Shown piece after piece: positions 1 through 8,907 of a stretch of DNA of 64,000 bases. How positions within the stretch are numbered: position 1 is the stretch's first letter; the number at the start of each line of letters is the position of its first letter. The position numbers and the translations under genes are program-made. Below the pieces are notes generated by a model. That model saw nothing but the letters and a program-made list of their open reading frames with translations, did no database searches and was not told the origin of the DNA. Source of the DNA: Novosphingobium guangzhouense (GTDB taxonomy: Bacteria; Pseudomonadota; Alphaproteobacteria; Sphingomonadales; Sphingomonadaceae); contig NZ_LYMM01000027.1 in assembly GCF_002896965.1 (NCBI RefSeq), positions 48,323-112,322 of the forward strand, written 5' to 3'.

Positions 1-20
1 TTCCACACCGCTTCGCTCAT
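1..20 (-). CDS. 5' end of an unidentified gene running off the left edge
   Basis: Only the first six codons are visible on the minus strand (M-S-E-A-V-W). An ATG at 18-20 is preceded on that strand by GGAG about nine bases upstream, a good ribosome binding site. The gene would be divergent from lepB. Its product cannot be named from six residues. Confidence 0.45.
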
Positions 21-182
21 ACAACGCTTCTCCTGATAGGCATTCGGATGCGCCTTATGCGTTCCGCAGTTGCGAAATCCAAGCCCGAGTTGTGCAATAA
101 TTGGCCACTTGGAAGAACCGTAACGCACGTTGGTCGGGATCACTCTTGACGAGAGCACGCCGCCATGAGCAAGGGTTTGCCC

Positions 183-1037
183 ATGAGCGACACCCATAGC
201 GCGACCAAAACCGAGCCCGCGGGCACCCCCACCAATGGCGCGGCCCCGGCCTCAGATGCCAAGCCCAAGAAGGACGAGAATTTCTTCTCGTTCCTGTTCT
301 GGCTGGTGCTGGGCGTGGTGGTGCTGCGCAGCTTCATCATCTCGCCCTTCAACATCCCCAGCGAATCCATGCTGCCCCGCCTGCTGACCGGCGACTATCT
401 GTTCGCCACCAAGTGGTCCTACGGCTATTCAAAGTATTCGCTACCATTCAGCCTGCCGCTGATCCCCGGCCGTATCCTCGCCAGTCAGCCCGAGCGCGGC
501 GACGTGGTGATCTTCAAGGCTCCGCCCGACAACGACGTCGATTACATCAAGCGCGTCATCGGCCTGCCCGGCGACGAGATTCAGATGAAGGGCGGCCAGC
601 TGTGGATCAACGGCAAGTCCGTTCCCAAGGTCAAGGTTGCGAACTTCATCGTGCCCGTCAGCCCCAACACCGACTGCGGCCCGGGTTTCGAAACTACACA
701 GGCCGGCAGGGAAGTCTGTTCCTATCCGCAATTCCGTGAAACCCTGCCCAACGGCAAAAGCTACACGGTGCTCGACATGGGTGCGACCCCGCAAGACGAC
801 ACCGGCGTCTTCGTGGTTCCCGAAGGACATCTGTTCCTGATGGGCGACAACCGCGACAACTCGATGGACAGCCGCTTCCCGGCGGTTGAGGGTGGCGGCG
901 TCGGCATGGTCCCGCAGGAGAACCTCGTGGGCAAGGCAGCGGTCATGATGTTCTCGACCGATGGTTCGGCCGAGTGGATCAAGCCCTGGACCTGGTTCAC
1001 AGCAGCGCGCTGGAACCGGATCGGGAGCGTGATCTGA
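183..1037 (+). CDS. lepB: Signal peptidase I
   Basis: Leader peptidase that removes signal peptides from exported proteins at the periplasmic face of the inner membrane. From the chosen start the protein has 284 residues: a polar N-terminus, one membrane segment at about 35-52, and then the periplasmic catalytic domain. The nucleophile box SESML gives Ser62, the general-base Lys123 lies in KRVIGLPGD, and the box GDNRDNSMDSR is present near the C-terminus. An ATG at 165 is also in frame, but the ATG at 183 has AAGGG seven bases upstream, so I prefer it. It directly abuts rnc, the first step of a lepB-rnc-era operon that is common in alphaproteobacteria. Confidence 0.95.
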   Translation: MSDTHSATKTEPAGTPTNGAAPASDAKPKKDENFFSFLFWLVLGVVVLRSFIISPFNIPSESMLPRLLTGDYLFATKWSYGYSKYSLPFSLPLIPGRILASQPERGDVVIFKAPPDNDVDYIKRVIGLPGDEIQMKGGQLWINGKSVPKVKVANFIVPVSPNTDCGPGFETTQAGREVCSYPQFRETLPNGKSYTVLDMGATPQDDTGVFVVPEGHLFLMGDNRDNSMDSRFPAVEGGGVGMVPQENLVGKAAVMMFSTDGSAEWIKPWTWFTAARWNRIGSVI

Positions 1038-1706
1038 GTGCTTGAGACAAAGACCCGCGACTTCCTGACCAGGCACTCCGGCTGTGAACCTCTGGACGAG
1101 GGGCTCTGGCTTTCCGCCCTGACGCACGGCTCTACCGGTGAGAAGCGCAATTACGAACGGCTGGAATTCCTGGGCGACCGGGTACTTGGCCTCTCCGTCG
1201 CCGAATGGCTCTTCCGTAACAGCGAAGAAGCGGAAGGCCGCTTGTCGCAGCGCCTGAACGCGCTTGTCAGCCGCGCCACTTGCGCCCAGATCGCGCGCGG
1301 TATCGACTTGGGCTCGCACATGCGCCTGGGCAAGCAGGCGCGCGACGATGGCGGACAGGATTCGGAAAACATCCTGGGCGACGTGATGGAAGCGATCATC
1401 GGCGCCTGCTTCACCGAGCGCGGTTTCGAAGCCGCGCGTGACATGGTATTGGGCCTGTGGGCAGACACTCTTCAAGGCAAGACCGGCAAGCGCAAGCACC
1501 CCAAGTCCGCGTTGCAGGAATGGGCCGCCGGCAACCGCCGCCGGATGCCCGAATACAAGCTCATCGACCGGTCAGGCCCCGATCACGCGGCACGCTTCAC
1601 GGTTGAGGTATCGATACACAACGTCGGCTCGGCCCAGGCCACCGCCAATTCCAAGCAGGACGCCGAAACCGGCGCTGCGGAAGAGTTCATGAGGAAATTC
1701 GGATGA
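1038..1706 (+). CDS. rnc: Ribonuclease III
   Basis: Double-strand-specific endoribonuclease for rRNA and mRNA processing, 222 residues, the usual length. The signature ERLEFLGDRVL spans residues 40-50. The metal-binding residues E40, E43, D47, D115 and E118 line up with the known active site. A double-stranded RNA binding domain fills the C-terminal third, from about residue 152. The start is GTG, immediately after the lepB stop. The end overlaps the era start by four bases (ATGA), so the three genes are probably translationally coupled. Confidence 0.96.
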   Translation: MLETKTRDFLTRHSGCEPLDEGLWLSALTHGSTGEKRNYERLEFLGDRVLGLSVAEWLFRNSEEAEGRLSQRLNALVSRATCAQIARGIDLGSHMRLGKQARDDGGQDSENILGDVMEAIIGACFTERGFEAARDMVLGLWADTLQGKTGKRKHPKSALQEWAAGNRRRMPEYKLIDRSGPDHAARFTVEVSIHNVGSAQATANSKQDAETGAAEEFMRKFG

Positions 1707-2596
1707 CCCAGCACTGCGGTCTCGTCGCCGTCATCGGCGCTCCCAACGCGGGCAAGTCAACGCTCGTCAACGCGCTTGTCGGTCAGAAGGTGGCTATCAC
1801 CTCGGCCAAGGCACAAACCACGCGCGCTCGCCTGTTGGGCATCGCGCTTGAAGGCGATGCGCAGATCATCCTAGCAGACACCCCCGGCATCTTCGCCCCC
1901 AAGCGCCGCCTCGATCGCGCGATGGTAGCGGCCGCATGGGAAGGCGCGCAGGAAGCGGACGCGATCCTGCTCATCGTCGACACGGTGAAACTGCGCCGCC
2001 ACGAACTGATGCCTCTGCTGGAAACCTTGAAGGACCGCCAGGAACGCAAGGTTCTGGTGCTCAACAAGGTCGATGCGGGCGCCAAGGAAAAGCTGCTCGT
2101 TCTCGCACAGGAATTCACCGCCGAAGTTCAGTTCGACGAAGTGTTCTTCGTCTCCGCCCTCACCGGAGACGGCGTGCCGGAACTGAAGACCTGGCTTGCC
2201 GCACAAATGTCCGAAGGGCCGTGGCATTACCCGGAAGATCAGGTTTCGGACGCCAGCGAGCGCCTGCTGGCCTGCGAAATTACGCGTGAACAGCTATACC
2301 GCCAGCTGCATGAGGAACTCCCATACGACGCCGCCGTGCGCCCTGAAGCCTACACTCCGCGCAAGGACGGCTCAGTGGAAATCCGCCAGCAGATCGTTGT
2401 CACTCGCGATAACCAGCGCGCCATCGTGCTTGGCAAGGGTGGCTCCAAGATCAAGGCGATCGGCGAAGCCGCACGCAAGGAACTGAGCGAAGTCCTTGGC
2501 CAGAAGGTCCACCTCTTCCTGCACGTCAAGGTCGAGGAAAACTGGGCCGAAACTAAGGATATCTACGAGGAAATCGGGCTCGACTGGGTGAAATGA
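1703..2596 (+). CDS. era: GTPase Era
   Basis: Essential Ras-like GTPase that binds the 3' end of 16S rRNA and helps mature the 30S subunit. It has 297 residues. The P-loop GAPNAGKST is at 12-20, DTPG at 59-62 and NKVD at 121-124. A KH RNA-binding domain with GKGGSKIKAIG lies in the C-terminal third. It overlaps both neighbours by four bases (ATGA), placing it in one operon with rnc upstream and the SGNH lipoprotein gene downstream. Confidence 0.97.
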   Translation: MTQHCGLVAVIGAPNAGKSTLVNALVGQKVAITSAKAQTTRARLLGIALEGDAQIILADTPGIFAPKRRLDRAMVAAAWEGAQEADAILLIVDTVKLRRHELMPLLETLKDRQERKVLVLNKVDAGAKEKLLVLAQEFTAEVQFDEVFFVSALTGDGVPELKTWLAAQMSEGPWHYPEDQVSDASERLLACEITREQLYRQLHEELPYDAAVRPEAYTPRKDGSVEIRQQIVVTRDNQRAIVLGKGGSKIKAIGEAARKELSEVLGQKVHLFLHVKVEENWAETKDIYEEIGLDWVK

Positions 2597-3660
2597 TGAA
2601 GGCCGCATTCTCGACCCTCGCCGCAGCCGCATTCCTGCTGGGCGGCTGCGCCACCCCTTACATGAAGGCCGTCGCTGCCGAAAAGGCGCAGGTCGCCATG
2701 GTGGAGGAGAATTTTGCCGGTCAACGCTATGTGGCCATCGGTTCATCCTTTGCCGCCGGCCCGCAACTGCCTCCGGTGAAGCCCAGCTGGCCGGCCCGCT
2801 GCGGGCAGAGCTTCAACAATTATCCGACCCTTCTTGCCGAGCGTTTCGGCATGGTGCTGATCGACCGTTCGTGCTCCGGTGCAACCACTGACAATGTGCT
2901 TGGCCCATGGGGCGAAGTGCCGCCCCAGATAAACAGCGTCACACCGGACACCAAGCTGGTGACAGTGACAATAGGCGGCAACGACCTGTCCTATATCGGC
3001 AATCTCTTTTCGGCGACTTGCGCATTCAACGCCCGGATCATCGCGGCCTCCGGAGCGAAAACGAAGGCCTGTGGCCCGGTCCGCATACCGACCGAAGCCG
3101 ATTATATCCGCGATGAAGCGCAACTCAACGAAATCGCGAAGCGGATAAAGGCCACCGCACCGCAGGCGCGGATCGTCTTCGTTCAGTATCTGACGCCCGT
3201 GCCGCCGCCGGGCAAGCTTTGCGCCGATACGCCGGTGAGCGAGACCGACGCGGCAATCGTGCGCGAGATCGGCCGTCGCCTTGCCGAGATCACCGGCAGG
3301 GTCGCGCAGGCCCACGGCACCATCGTTGTCGAGATGAACCAGTCCTCGGCCACGCACACGCCTTGCGACAGGGAACCCTGGATGATCGGTTCCCCGCAAG
3401 GTTACGACGGTCGACAGGGCTTGCAGTGGCATCTCAACAAGGCGGGCATGCAGGCCACCGCAGATGGGATTTCAGCCTGGCTGATCAAAGCGGGTATCCG
3501 CCCCGTCAAGCCCTCAGTCACCGTCGAACCTGGCCTTAATCCGCCCGGCCAGGCCCCGACGAAGCCCGCTCCGGGACAACCGATCCCGGCCGTTCCGGTA
3601 CCGGCACCAAGCACTGCCCCAACCGCCAAGCCGGCACCTGGCGCAAAACCCTCCGCCTAG
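2593..3660 (+). CDS. SGNH/GDSL-family hydrolase lipoprotein
   Basis: Predicted secreted esterase or lipase-like hydrolase of 355 residues. A lipobox (LLGGC, Cys19) marks it as a lipoprotein. Block I reads GSSFAAG with candidate nucleophile Ser52; the usual GDS is GSS here. GGND is block III, and WHLNKAG near residue 280 supplies the candidate catalytic His. Eight well-spaced Cys could form disulfides. The last 55 residues are a Pro/Ala-rich tail. Two ATGs lie side by side at 2593 and 2596; the first overlaps the era stop. The substrate cannot be read from the sequence. Confidence 0.8.
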   Translation: MMKAAFSTLAAAAFLLGGCATPYMKAVAAEKAQVAMVEENFAGQRYVAIGSSFAAGPQLPPVKPSWPARCGQSFNNYPTLLAERFGMVLIDRSCSGATTDNVLGPWGEVPPQINSVTPDTKLVTVTIGGNDLSYIGNLFSATCAFNARIIAASGAKTKACGPVRIPTEADYIRDEAQLNEIAKRIKATAPQARIVFVQYLTPVPPPGKLCADTPVSETDAAIVREIGRRLAEITGRVAQAHGTIVVEMNQSSATHTPCDREPWMIGSPQGYDGRQGLQWHLNKAGMQATADGISAWLIKAGIRPVKPSVTVEPGLNPPGQAPTKPAPGQPIPAVPVPAPSTAPTAKPAPGAKPSA

Positions 3661-3795
3661 GCAACGAAGCGGTCTTGATGTCCCAAGCAGGTACGACGCC
3701 CCCAGCATCGTCGCATTCCTGCAATCAATGACCCTTATGCGGCCCTATCCAACGACCGCCCCTGTCCTGCGGCCGGAACAAGGAAAGGGTCGCTC

Positions 3796-5307
3796 ATGGT
3801 CGCGCGGACTACCGCCGCGGCGCAAAGGGATGTTCCGGTAGCGATAAGCCGCTCATTCGGCACTCAACTGCCATGGGGCTCGCTTGCGCTATTCGTGCCG
3901 GTTGCCTTCGCGCTGCGGATCATGATGTTCGGCAAGCCGGCATTCCAGTCGGACGAGCAATTCTACCTTCTGGTGGCGCAACGCATGGCGCAGGGCGCCC
4001 TGCCCTACATCGATATATGGGACCGCAAGCCCTGGGGTCTGTTCGCGATCTATCGCGCCGCCTTTGCCCTGCCTTTCGATCCCGTTCTTGGCTACCAGTT
4101 GCTTGGACTGATCTGCTCGGTTCTCACCGCGCTTGTCATCGAACGCATCGCGCACCTAATCGCCCCCCAGCGAGCCGCGCGCATGGCCGGGTTGGTCTAC
4201 CTCTTGTGGCAGCCGGTTTTCAACGTAGCGCTCGGTCAGTCTCCGGTGTTCTACAACCTGCCGGTTGCCACGGCTGCGCTCATCGTCATGGAGGCCCACG
4301 CGCGAGCGCACGATGCCTCGCTTCCCCGCCGTGGGATGAAGGCCATGCTGCTGCTCGGGCTGGCGATGCAGATCAAGTACAGTGTGGTCTTCGAAGGAGC
4401 TGCCTTTGGCCTGATGCTTCTGATACGTGGCCGGCTAGACGGCTGGTCAGGCCGGCAGGTTGCGCTCATCGGCATCACATGGATCAGCGTAGCGCTGGCT
4501 CCCACCGGAGTCGCATGGGCGGGCTACGCACTTGCGGGACATGGGGAAGCCTTCGCTCACGCCAACTTCACGTCCATCCTTGGACGGACGACGGACCTGC
4601 CGGAGGCATTTGCAAGACTGGCGAAGGAATGCGTAGCGCTGATCCCATTCGCCTTTGCCCTCCTGCTGGCGCCGTTCCGCCTGCCCCAGGTCCGGGGTAT
4701 ACGGCCGGCCGTCCTACCCTGCCTTCGTATCTGGGCGCTGGCCAGCCTGGGCGGATTCCTCGTCTTCGGCACCTGGTACGATCACTATCTGGGGCCGGTG
4801 CTTGTTCCGTTATGCGCCCTTTCTGCTCCGGCGCTCGCACGCAACGACAAAGGCGAGCGCTGGTACGGCAACCTGCTGTCGGCTCTTGGCGTCATCGGCG
4901 CCATCATCGTCCCTGCCCTGCAAGTACGTGAGAAAGGCAGCGCCGCACAGTTCACTGCCGCCACGCATGATATCGCGCGCGAATTGCGTGGCCGCTGCCT
5001 CTACGTCTTCGAAGGAGACAGCGCGCTCTATCGCACCACCAATGCCTGCATCCCGACGCGCTTCGCCTACCCCAGCCACCTCAACGCCATGAACGAGGCC
5101 AAGGCGCTTGGCATCAACCCGGCAGACGAAGTGCGGCGCATCATGGCCAGCCGCCCCGGCGTTGTAGTCATATCGCTTTCCGGGCGCCCGAACCGCGCCA
5201 ATGACGAGACTCGCGCTATCGTCATGAAGGCGCTGCATCGCAATTATCGCGCTTACGCCGAAGTCACCCTGGGCACGCGCCGGTTCGGCCTCTGGAAACT
5301 CAAGTAA
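3796..5307 (+). CDS. GT-C-type integral membrane glycosyltransferase-like protein
   Basis: A 503-residue polytopic membrane protein with about ten hydrophobic segments. The first periplasmic loop carries QSDEQFY and then WDRKPWG, the acidic and aromatic pattern seen in polyprenyl-phosphate-sugar-dependent GT-C enzymes such as the ArnT/GT39/GT83 families. A soluble C-terminal part follows from about residue 385. AAGGAAAGGG lies just upstream of the ATG. The 135 bases before it hold no other gene I can support. Donor and acceptor are unknown. Confidence 0.65.
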   Translation: MVARTTAAAQRDVPVAISRSFGTQLPWGSLALFVPVAFALRIMMFGKPAFQSDEQFYLLVAQRMAQGALPYIDIWDRKPWGLFAIYRAAFALPFDPVLGYQLLGLICSVLTALVIERIAHLIAPQRAARMAGLVYLLWQPVFNVALGQSPVFYNLPVATAALIVMEAHARAHDASLPRRGMKAMLLLGLAMQIKYSVVFEGAAFGLMLLIRGRLDGWSGRQVALIGITWISVALAPTGVAWAGYALAGHGEAFAHANFTSILGRTTDLPEAFARLAKECVALIPFAFALLLAPFRLPQVRGIRPAVLPCLRIWALASLGGFLVFGTWYDHYLGPVLVPLCALSAPALARNDKGERWYGNLLSALGVIGAIIVPALQVREKGSAAQFTAATHDIARELRGRCLYVFEGDSALYRTTNACIPTRFAYPSHLNAMNEAKALGINPADEVRRIMASRPGVVVISLSGRPNRANDETRAIVMKALHRNYRAYAEVTLGTRRFGLWKLK

Positions 5308-5337
5308 CGGCACTCCCGACCGGAGTCGGAGTGCCGT
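5307..5337. terminator. Intergenic hairpin between convergent genes
   Basis: A perfect 10-bp stem (ACGGCACTCC with GGAGTGCCGT) and an 11-base loop begins at the stop codon of the membrane glycosyltransferase-like gene and lies just before the stop of the convergent small HTH gene. There is no strong T-run, so it may be a weak bidirectional terminator or an RNA 3'-end stabiliser. Confidence 0.55.
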
Positions 5338-5345
5338 CACCCTGA

Positions 5346-5525
5346 TCAGCGTGCCTTGGCGATGTTCATCCCGTGCAGACGGGCTGCATCCTTAGTCGAT
5401 TCTTCAGTGCGATTAAGGGCCTTGGCGATTTCCTTGAGCCCCTTCCCTTTGCCCGCAAGGGTTTGCAGCTTCTGCAATTCCTCGGGCTTCCAGGGCTGCT
5501 TGTGCTTGGCAACCTTGTCGCTCAT
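5346..5525 (-). CDS. Small Myb/SANT-like helix-turn-helix protein
   Basis: A 59-codon gene starting MSDKVAKHKQPWKPEELQKL and ending MNIAKAR. Its ATG overlaps the topA stop by four bases (ATGA), so it is almost certainly co-translated with topA. The pattern W..EE...L..L...G....EIA..L.RT..S resembles a Myb/SANT or HTH-7-like DNA-binding fold: charged and Lys-rich, with no membrane segment. It could be a small nucleoid or transcription factor. The function is inference; the reading frame and the overlap are directly visible. Confidence 0.7.
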   Translation of the reverse strand: MSDKVAKHKQPWKPEELQKLQTLAGKGKGLKEIAKALNRTEESTKDAARLHGMNIAKAR

Positions 5526-8149
5526 TCTGCGGCCTCCTTCGACTTCTTGGCCGGAGCCTTCTTGGCTGCGGTCTTCTTAGCAGGCGCCTTCGCCGCAGTG
5601 TCCTTCTTGGCAGCATCCTTCGGGGCAGCAGCCTTCTTCGGAGCCGTCTTTTTCGGTGCGACCTTTTTCGCCGGTGCCTTCTTCTTGCCCTTGGCAGGGC
5701 CCTTCGCAGCCTTTTCATCGATCAGCACGATCGCCTGTTTGGCAGTCAGGTCTTCGGGCTTCTGGTCGCGCGGAAGCGTGGCGTTAGTGGTTCCGTCAGT
5801 CACATATGGGCCATAACGGCCCGCCATGACCTTGATCTCACCGCCCGAAGTGGGGTGAGCGCCCAGAACCTTGAGCGGCTCTGCCTTGGCACGTGAAGCT
5901 GCTCCGCCGCGGTTGGCGGCATCGGCCAGCATCGACACCGCGGCGTTCATTCCGGTGTCGAACACTTCCGCCGTCGAGCGCAGGCGTGCGTACTTGCCTT
6001 CATGGGCCAGATAGGGGCCATAACGCCCGATGCTGGCAGTGATATCCTTGCCCGTCTCCGGATGCGGACCGACCGTGCGCGGCAAGCTGAGCAACTTGAT
6101 CGCCCATTCCAGCGTCAGTTCGTCGATATCCTTGGGAATCGAGGCGCGCTTGGCCTCCTTGCCTTCTCCCAGCTGGATATAGGGACCGAAACGCCCCGAA
6201 CGGCGTGTGATCTCCATGCCGGTTTCGGGATCCTTGCCCAGCCCTTCGTCATCGCCACCATCGTTTGCACCGCCGGGCTGCGCGAACTTGCGGGTGAACT
6301 TGCACTCAGGGTAGTTCGAACAGGCCACAAAGGCACCATAACGGCCCCCACGCAGCGACAGGCGCCCCTCACCGCACTTGGGACAGACACGCGGGTCGGT
6401 GCCGTCAGCCTTGGGCGGGAACAGATAGTCGGACAGGAATTCGTCGAGCGCCTCGGTTACTTCCGAGGGCTTCTTTTCCATGACCTCATCGGACTTGGGC
6501 TTAAAGTCGCGCCAGAAAGCTTCGAGCAGCGCCTTCCATTCCTGACGGCCGCCCGACACGTCATCGAGTTCATCCTCCATACCTGCAGTGAATTCATACG
6601 CCACATAGCGGGGGAAGAAGCGTTCGAGGAACGATGTCAGGAGTCGCCCGGTTTCCTCTGCAAAGAAACGGTTTTTCTCGGTCCGAACGTAAGCGCGGTC
6701 CTTGATGACCTGAATCGTTGCGGCATAGGTGGACGGACGCCCGATCCCCAGTTCTTCCAGCCGCTTGACGAGGCTCGCTTCAGAGAAACGCGGAGGCGGT
6801 TGCGTGAAGTGCTGTTCGGCGGTGATGTCCTTCTTGGCGGGCATGTCGCCTGCCTTCATGAAGGGCAGCAGGCCGCTTTCTTCATCATCGTCCGACTTGT
6901 TGTCGCGGCCTTCCTCGTAAACGGCAAGGAAGCCCGGAAACTTCACGACCTGCCCCGAGGCGCGCAGTTCGTTGCGGCCGGTGCCATCGCGCAGAGTGAC
7001 GGTTGTGCGTTCAAGCTGGGCCGACGCCATCTGGCTGGCCATCGCGCGCTTGAAGATCAGATCATAAAGGCGTGCCTCATCCCCCGAACCGAAACGATCC
7101 TTGGAAAAGTCGGTCGGGCGAATGGCCTCGTGCGCTTCCTGAGCATTCTTCGCCTTGGTTTCGTAATGGCGCGGCTTTTCGGGGACGAAATGGCCGGAGA
7201 AACGCTCGGCAATGGCGGCGCGGGCGGCTGAGATGGCGCTGGGGTCCATCTGCACGCCATCGGTACGCATGTAGGTGATCGCGCCCGCTTCGTAGAGCGT
7301 CTGTGCCACCCGCATCGTCTGGCTGGCCGAGAAACCCAGCTTGCGCGCAGCCTCCTGTTGCAGCGTGGACGTGGTGAAGGGAGGCTGCGGGTTGCGGCGA
7401 TGCGGCTTGGTTTCAACACCTTCGACCTTGAAGGCGCCCTGCTGCACCGCTGCCTTTGCGCGCATCGCCACGCCTTCGTCGCCAAGGCTCAGCCGGTCGA
7501 GCTTCTCGCCCTCGAACGTCACCAGCTTGGCGGTGAAGTCCGTACCGTCATGTGCCATCAGCGCGGCGACCGACCAGTATTCCTGCGGCTTGAACGCCTC
7601 GATCTCACGCTCGCGGTCGACGATCAGACGCAGCGCAACCGACTGCACGCGGCCTGCGGACTTGGCACCGGGCAGCTTGCGCCACAGCACGGGAGAAAGC
7701 GTGAAACCGAACAGATAATCCAGCGCACGACGGGCAAGATACGCGTCGATCAGATCCTGATCGAGTTCGCGCGGGGCCTGCATGGCCTTGGTCACGGTTT
7801 CCTTGGTGATCGCGTTGAACGTCACCCGCTGCACGTCCTTGGGCAGCGCGCGGCGTTTGGCCAGCAGTTCCTTTACGTGCCACGAGATCGCCTCACCTTC
7901 GCGATCAGGGTCAGTCGCGAGGATCAGTCGGTCGGCTTCCTTGGCGGCATCGGTGATCGCCTTCACCTGCCGCTGCTTGTCGCCATAGAGTTCCCAGTCC
8001 ATCGCGAATTCCTCGTCCGGGCGGACGGAGCCGTCCTTGGGCGGCAGGTCGCGGACGTGGCCGTAGCTGGCGAGAACCTTGTAGTCCTTGCCCAGATACT
8101 TTTCGATGGTCTTTGCCTTGGCGGGCGATTCGACGATGACTAACTGCAT
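5522..8149 (-). CDS. topA: DNA topoisomerase I
   Basis: Type IA topoisomerase that relaxes negative supercoils, 875 residues. The Toprim domain has E8 and the DPDREGE box (80-86). The catalytic tyrosine is Tyr293 in ITYMRTDG. Then come a Cys4 zinc-ribbon-like segment (CPKCGEG...CSNYPEC) and several short topoisomerase C-terminal repeats around GRFGPYIQLG and GRYGPYL. The last 65 residues are an Ala/Lys/Pro-rich basic tail, typical of sphingomonad and actinobacterial TopA and thought to increase DNA binding. It precedes the small HTH gene in the same operon. Confidence 0.97.
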   Translation of the reverse strand: MQLVIVESPAKAKTIEKYLGKDYKVLASYGHVRDLPPKDGSVRPDEEFAMDWELYGDKQRQVKAITDAAKEADRLILATDPDREGEAISWHVKELLAKRRALPKDVQRVTFNAITKETVTKAMQAPRELDQDLIDAYLARRALDYLFGFTLSPVLWRKLPGAKSAGRVQSVALRLIVDREREIEAFKPQEYWSVAALMAHDGTDFTAKLVTFEGEKLDRLSLGDEGVAMRAKAAVQQGAFKVEGVETKPHRRNPQPPFTTSTLQQEAARKLGFSASQTMRVAQTLYEAGAITYMRTDGVQMDPSAISAARAAIAERFSGHFVPEKPRHYETKAKNAQEAHEAIRPTDFSKDRFGSGDEARLYDLIFKRAMASQMASAQLERTTVTLRDGTGRNELRASGQVVKFPGFLAVYEEGRDNKSDDDEESGLLPFMKAGDMPAKKDITAEQHFTQPPPRFSEASLVKRLEELGIGRPSTYAATIQVIKDRAYVRTEKNRFFAEETGRLLTSFLERFFPRYVAYEFTAGMEDELDDVSGGRQEWKALLEAFWRDFKPKSDEVMEKKPSEVTEALDEFLSDYLFPPKADGTDPRVCPKCGEGRLSLRGGRYGAFVACSNYPECKFTRKFAQPGGANDGGDDEGLGKDPETGMEITRRSGRFGPYIQLGEGKEAKRASIPKDIDELTLEWAIKLLSLPRTVGPHPETGKDITASIGRYGPYLAHEGKYARLRSTAEVFDTGMNAAVSMLADAANRGGAASRAKAEPLKVLGAHPTSGGEIKVMAGRYGPYVTDGTTNATLPRDQKPEDLTAKQAIVLIDEKAAKGPAKGKKKAPAKKVAPKKTAPKKAAAPKDAAKKDTAAKAPAKKTAAKKAPAKKSKEAAE

Positions 8150-8260
8150 TTCAGACTTTCTTATTGCCCCTCACGTACACGTACGCGCACAGGTGTATGC
8201 GCATAGGGTGGGAAGGCTTGGGGGCTTTCGTCAACCCTCGTGGCGACGCTCCCCCTGCAT

Positions 8261-8896
8261 TCAGGCGAAGACGTTGTCGAGGTCACTGGCCTCGCTTCTT
8301 GACAATCGGAAGGCAGCCACCGCCACAAGCGAGGCGACGATAGAGTAGACTGCCGTAAAAAGGTTGGGCGTAACGGAAACTGCCAGGGGCGGGAAATCGG
8401 CGACATAGTCCTGCCCGACCTCCAGCCCGACCAATACGGCGCCAAGGATGGCAGCGTTGATGGCATATGCGATCGCGATCGGCAGCCAGCAGTCCGCAGT
8501 GGCTGTCCAGCTCGACGAAAGCGATTCCTGCGAACGGTTGTCCTCGACGATGATGAAAGCGGGAACAAGCGACCAGCGCGCCATCAGAAACAGGCCGGGC
8601 AGGACCAGCAGGACAAAGCCAAGCATGATGCCAAGACCCGACAAAAGCTGCGCCACGAACAGCGACCCGAGCCGCCAACGCTCTCCCCAGTGGCCAAGCA
8701 GCCGCTGCAGGACCGCATAATCGAAAATCAGCGCGACTATGCTGCCGACGAATATCGTCGTCGTAGGCGAAACCATGTCTGACGCTGTGTAAATCACAGC
8801 CTGCAGCATGCCGATCACAATCAGGAACGGCAGGTTTTGCCCGGCGATGACGGCGATCTCGCGCGTCAAATCGCCGACGCTGAACCGTGAATTCAT
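8261..8896 (-). CDS. Six-helix membrane protein, YciC/GPDPase-membrane-domain-like
   Basis: A 211-residue hydrophobic protein with about six membrane segments and no catalytic motif. The helix pattern and the LPGLFLMARWSLVPAFIIVEDN segment resemble the membrane domain found in the YciC/UPF0259 family and next to glycerophosphodiester phosphodiesterases. It starts 12 bases after the dprA stop with GGGGGA just upstream, inside the plsY-dprA-topA gene string. The 111 bases between it and topA hold no further gene I can see. Function unknown. Confidence 0.6.
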   Translation of the reverse strand: MNSRFSVGDLTREIAVIAGQNLPFLIVIGMLQAVIYTASDMVSPTTTIFVGSIVALIFDYAVLQRLLGHWGERWRLGSLFVAQLLSGLGIMLGFVLLVLPGLFLMARWSLVPAFIIVEDNRSQESLSSSWTATADCWLPIAIAYAINAAILGAVLVGLEVGQDYVADFPPLAVSVTPNLFTAVYSIVASLVAVAAFRLSRSEASDLDNVFA

Positions 8897-8907
8897 TCTC
8901 GTCCCCC

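Noticed and set aside
441..1499. 352-codon antisense frame over lepB and rnc
   Set aside because: It is a mirror of two well-identified genes in GC-rich DNA; the protein has no recognisable motif.
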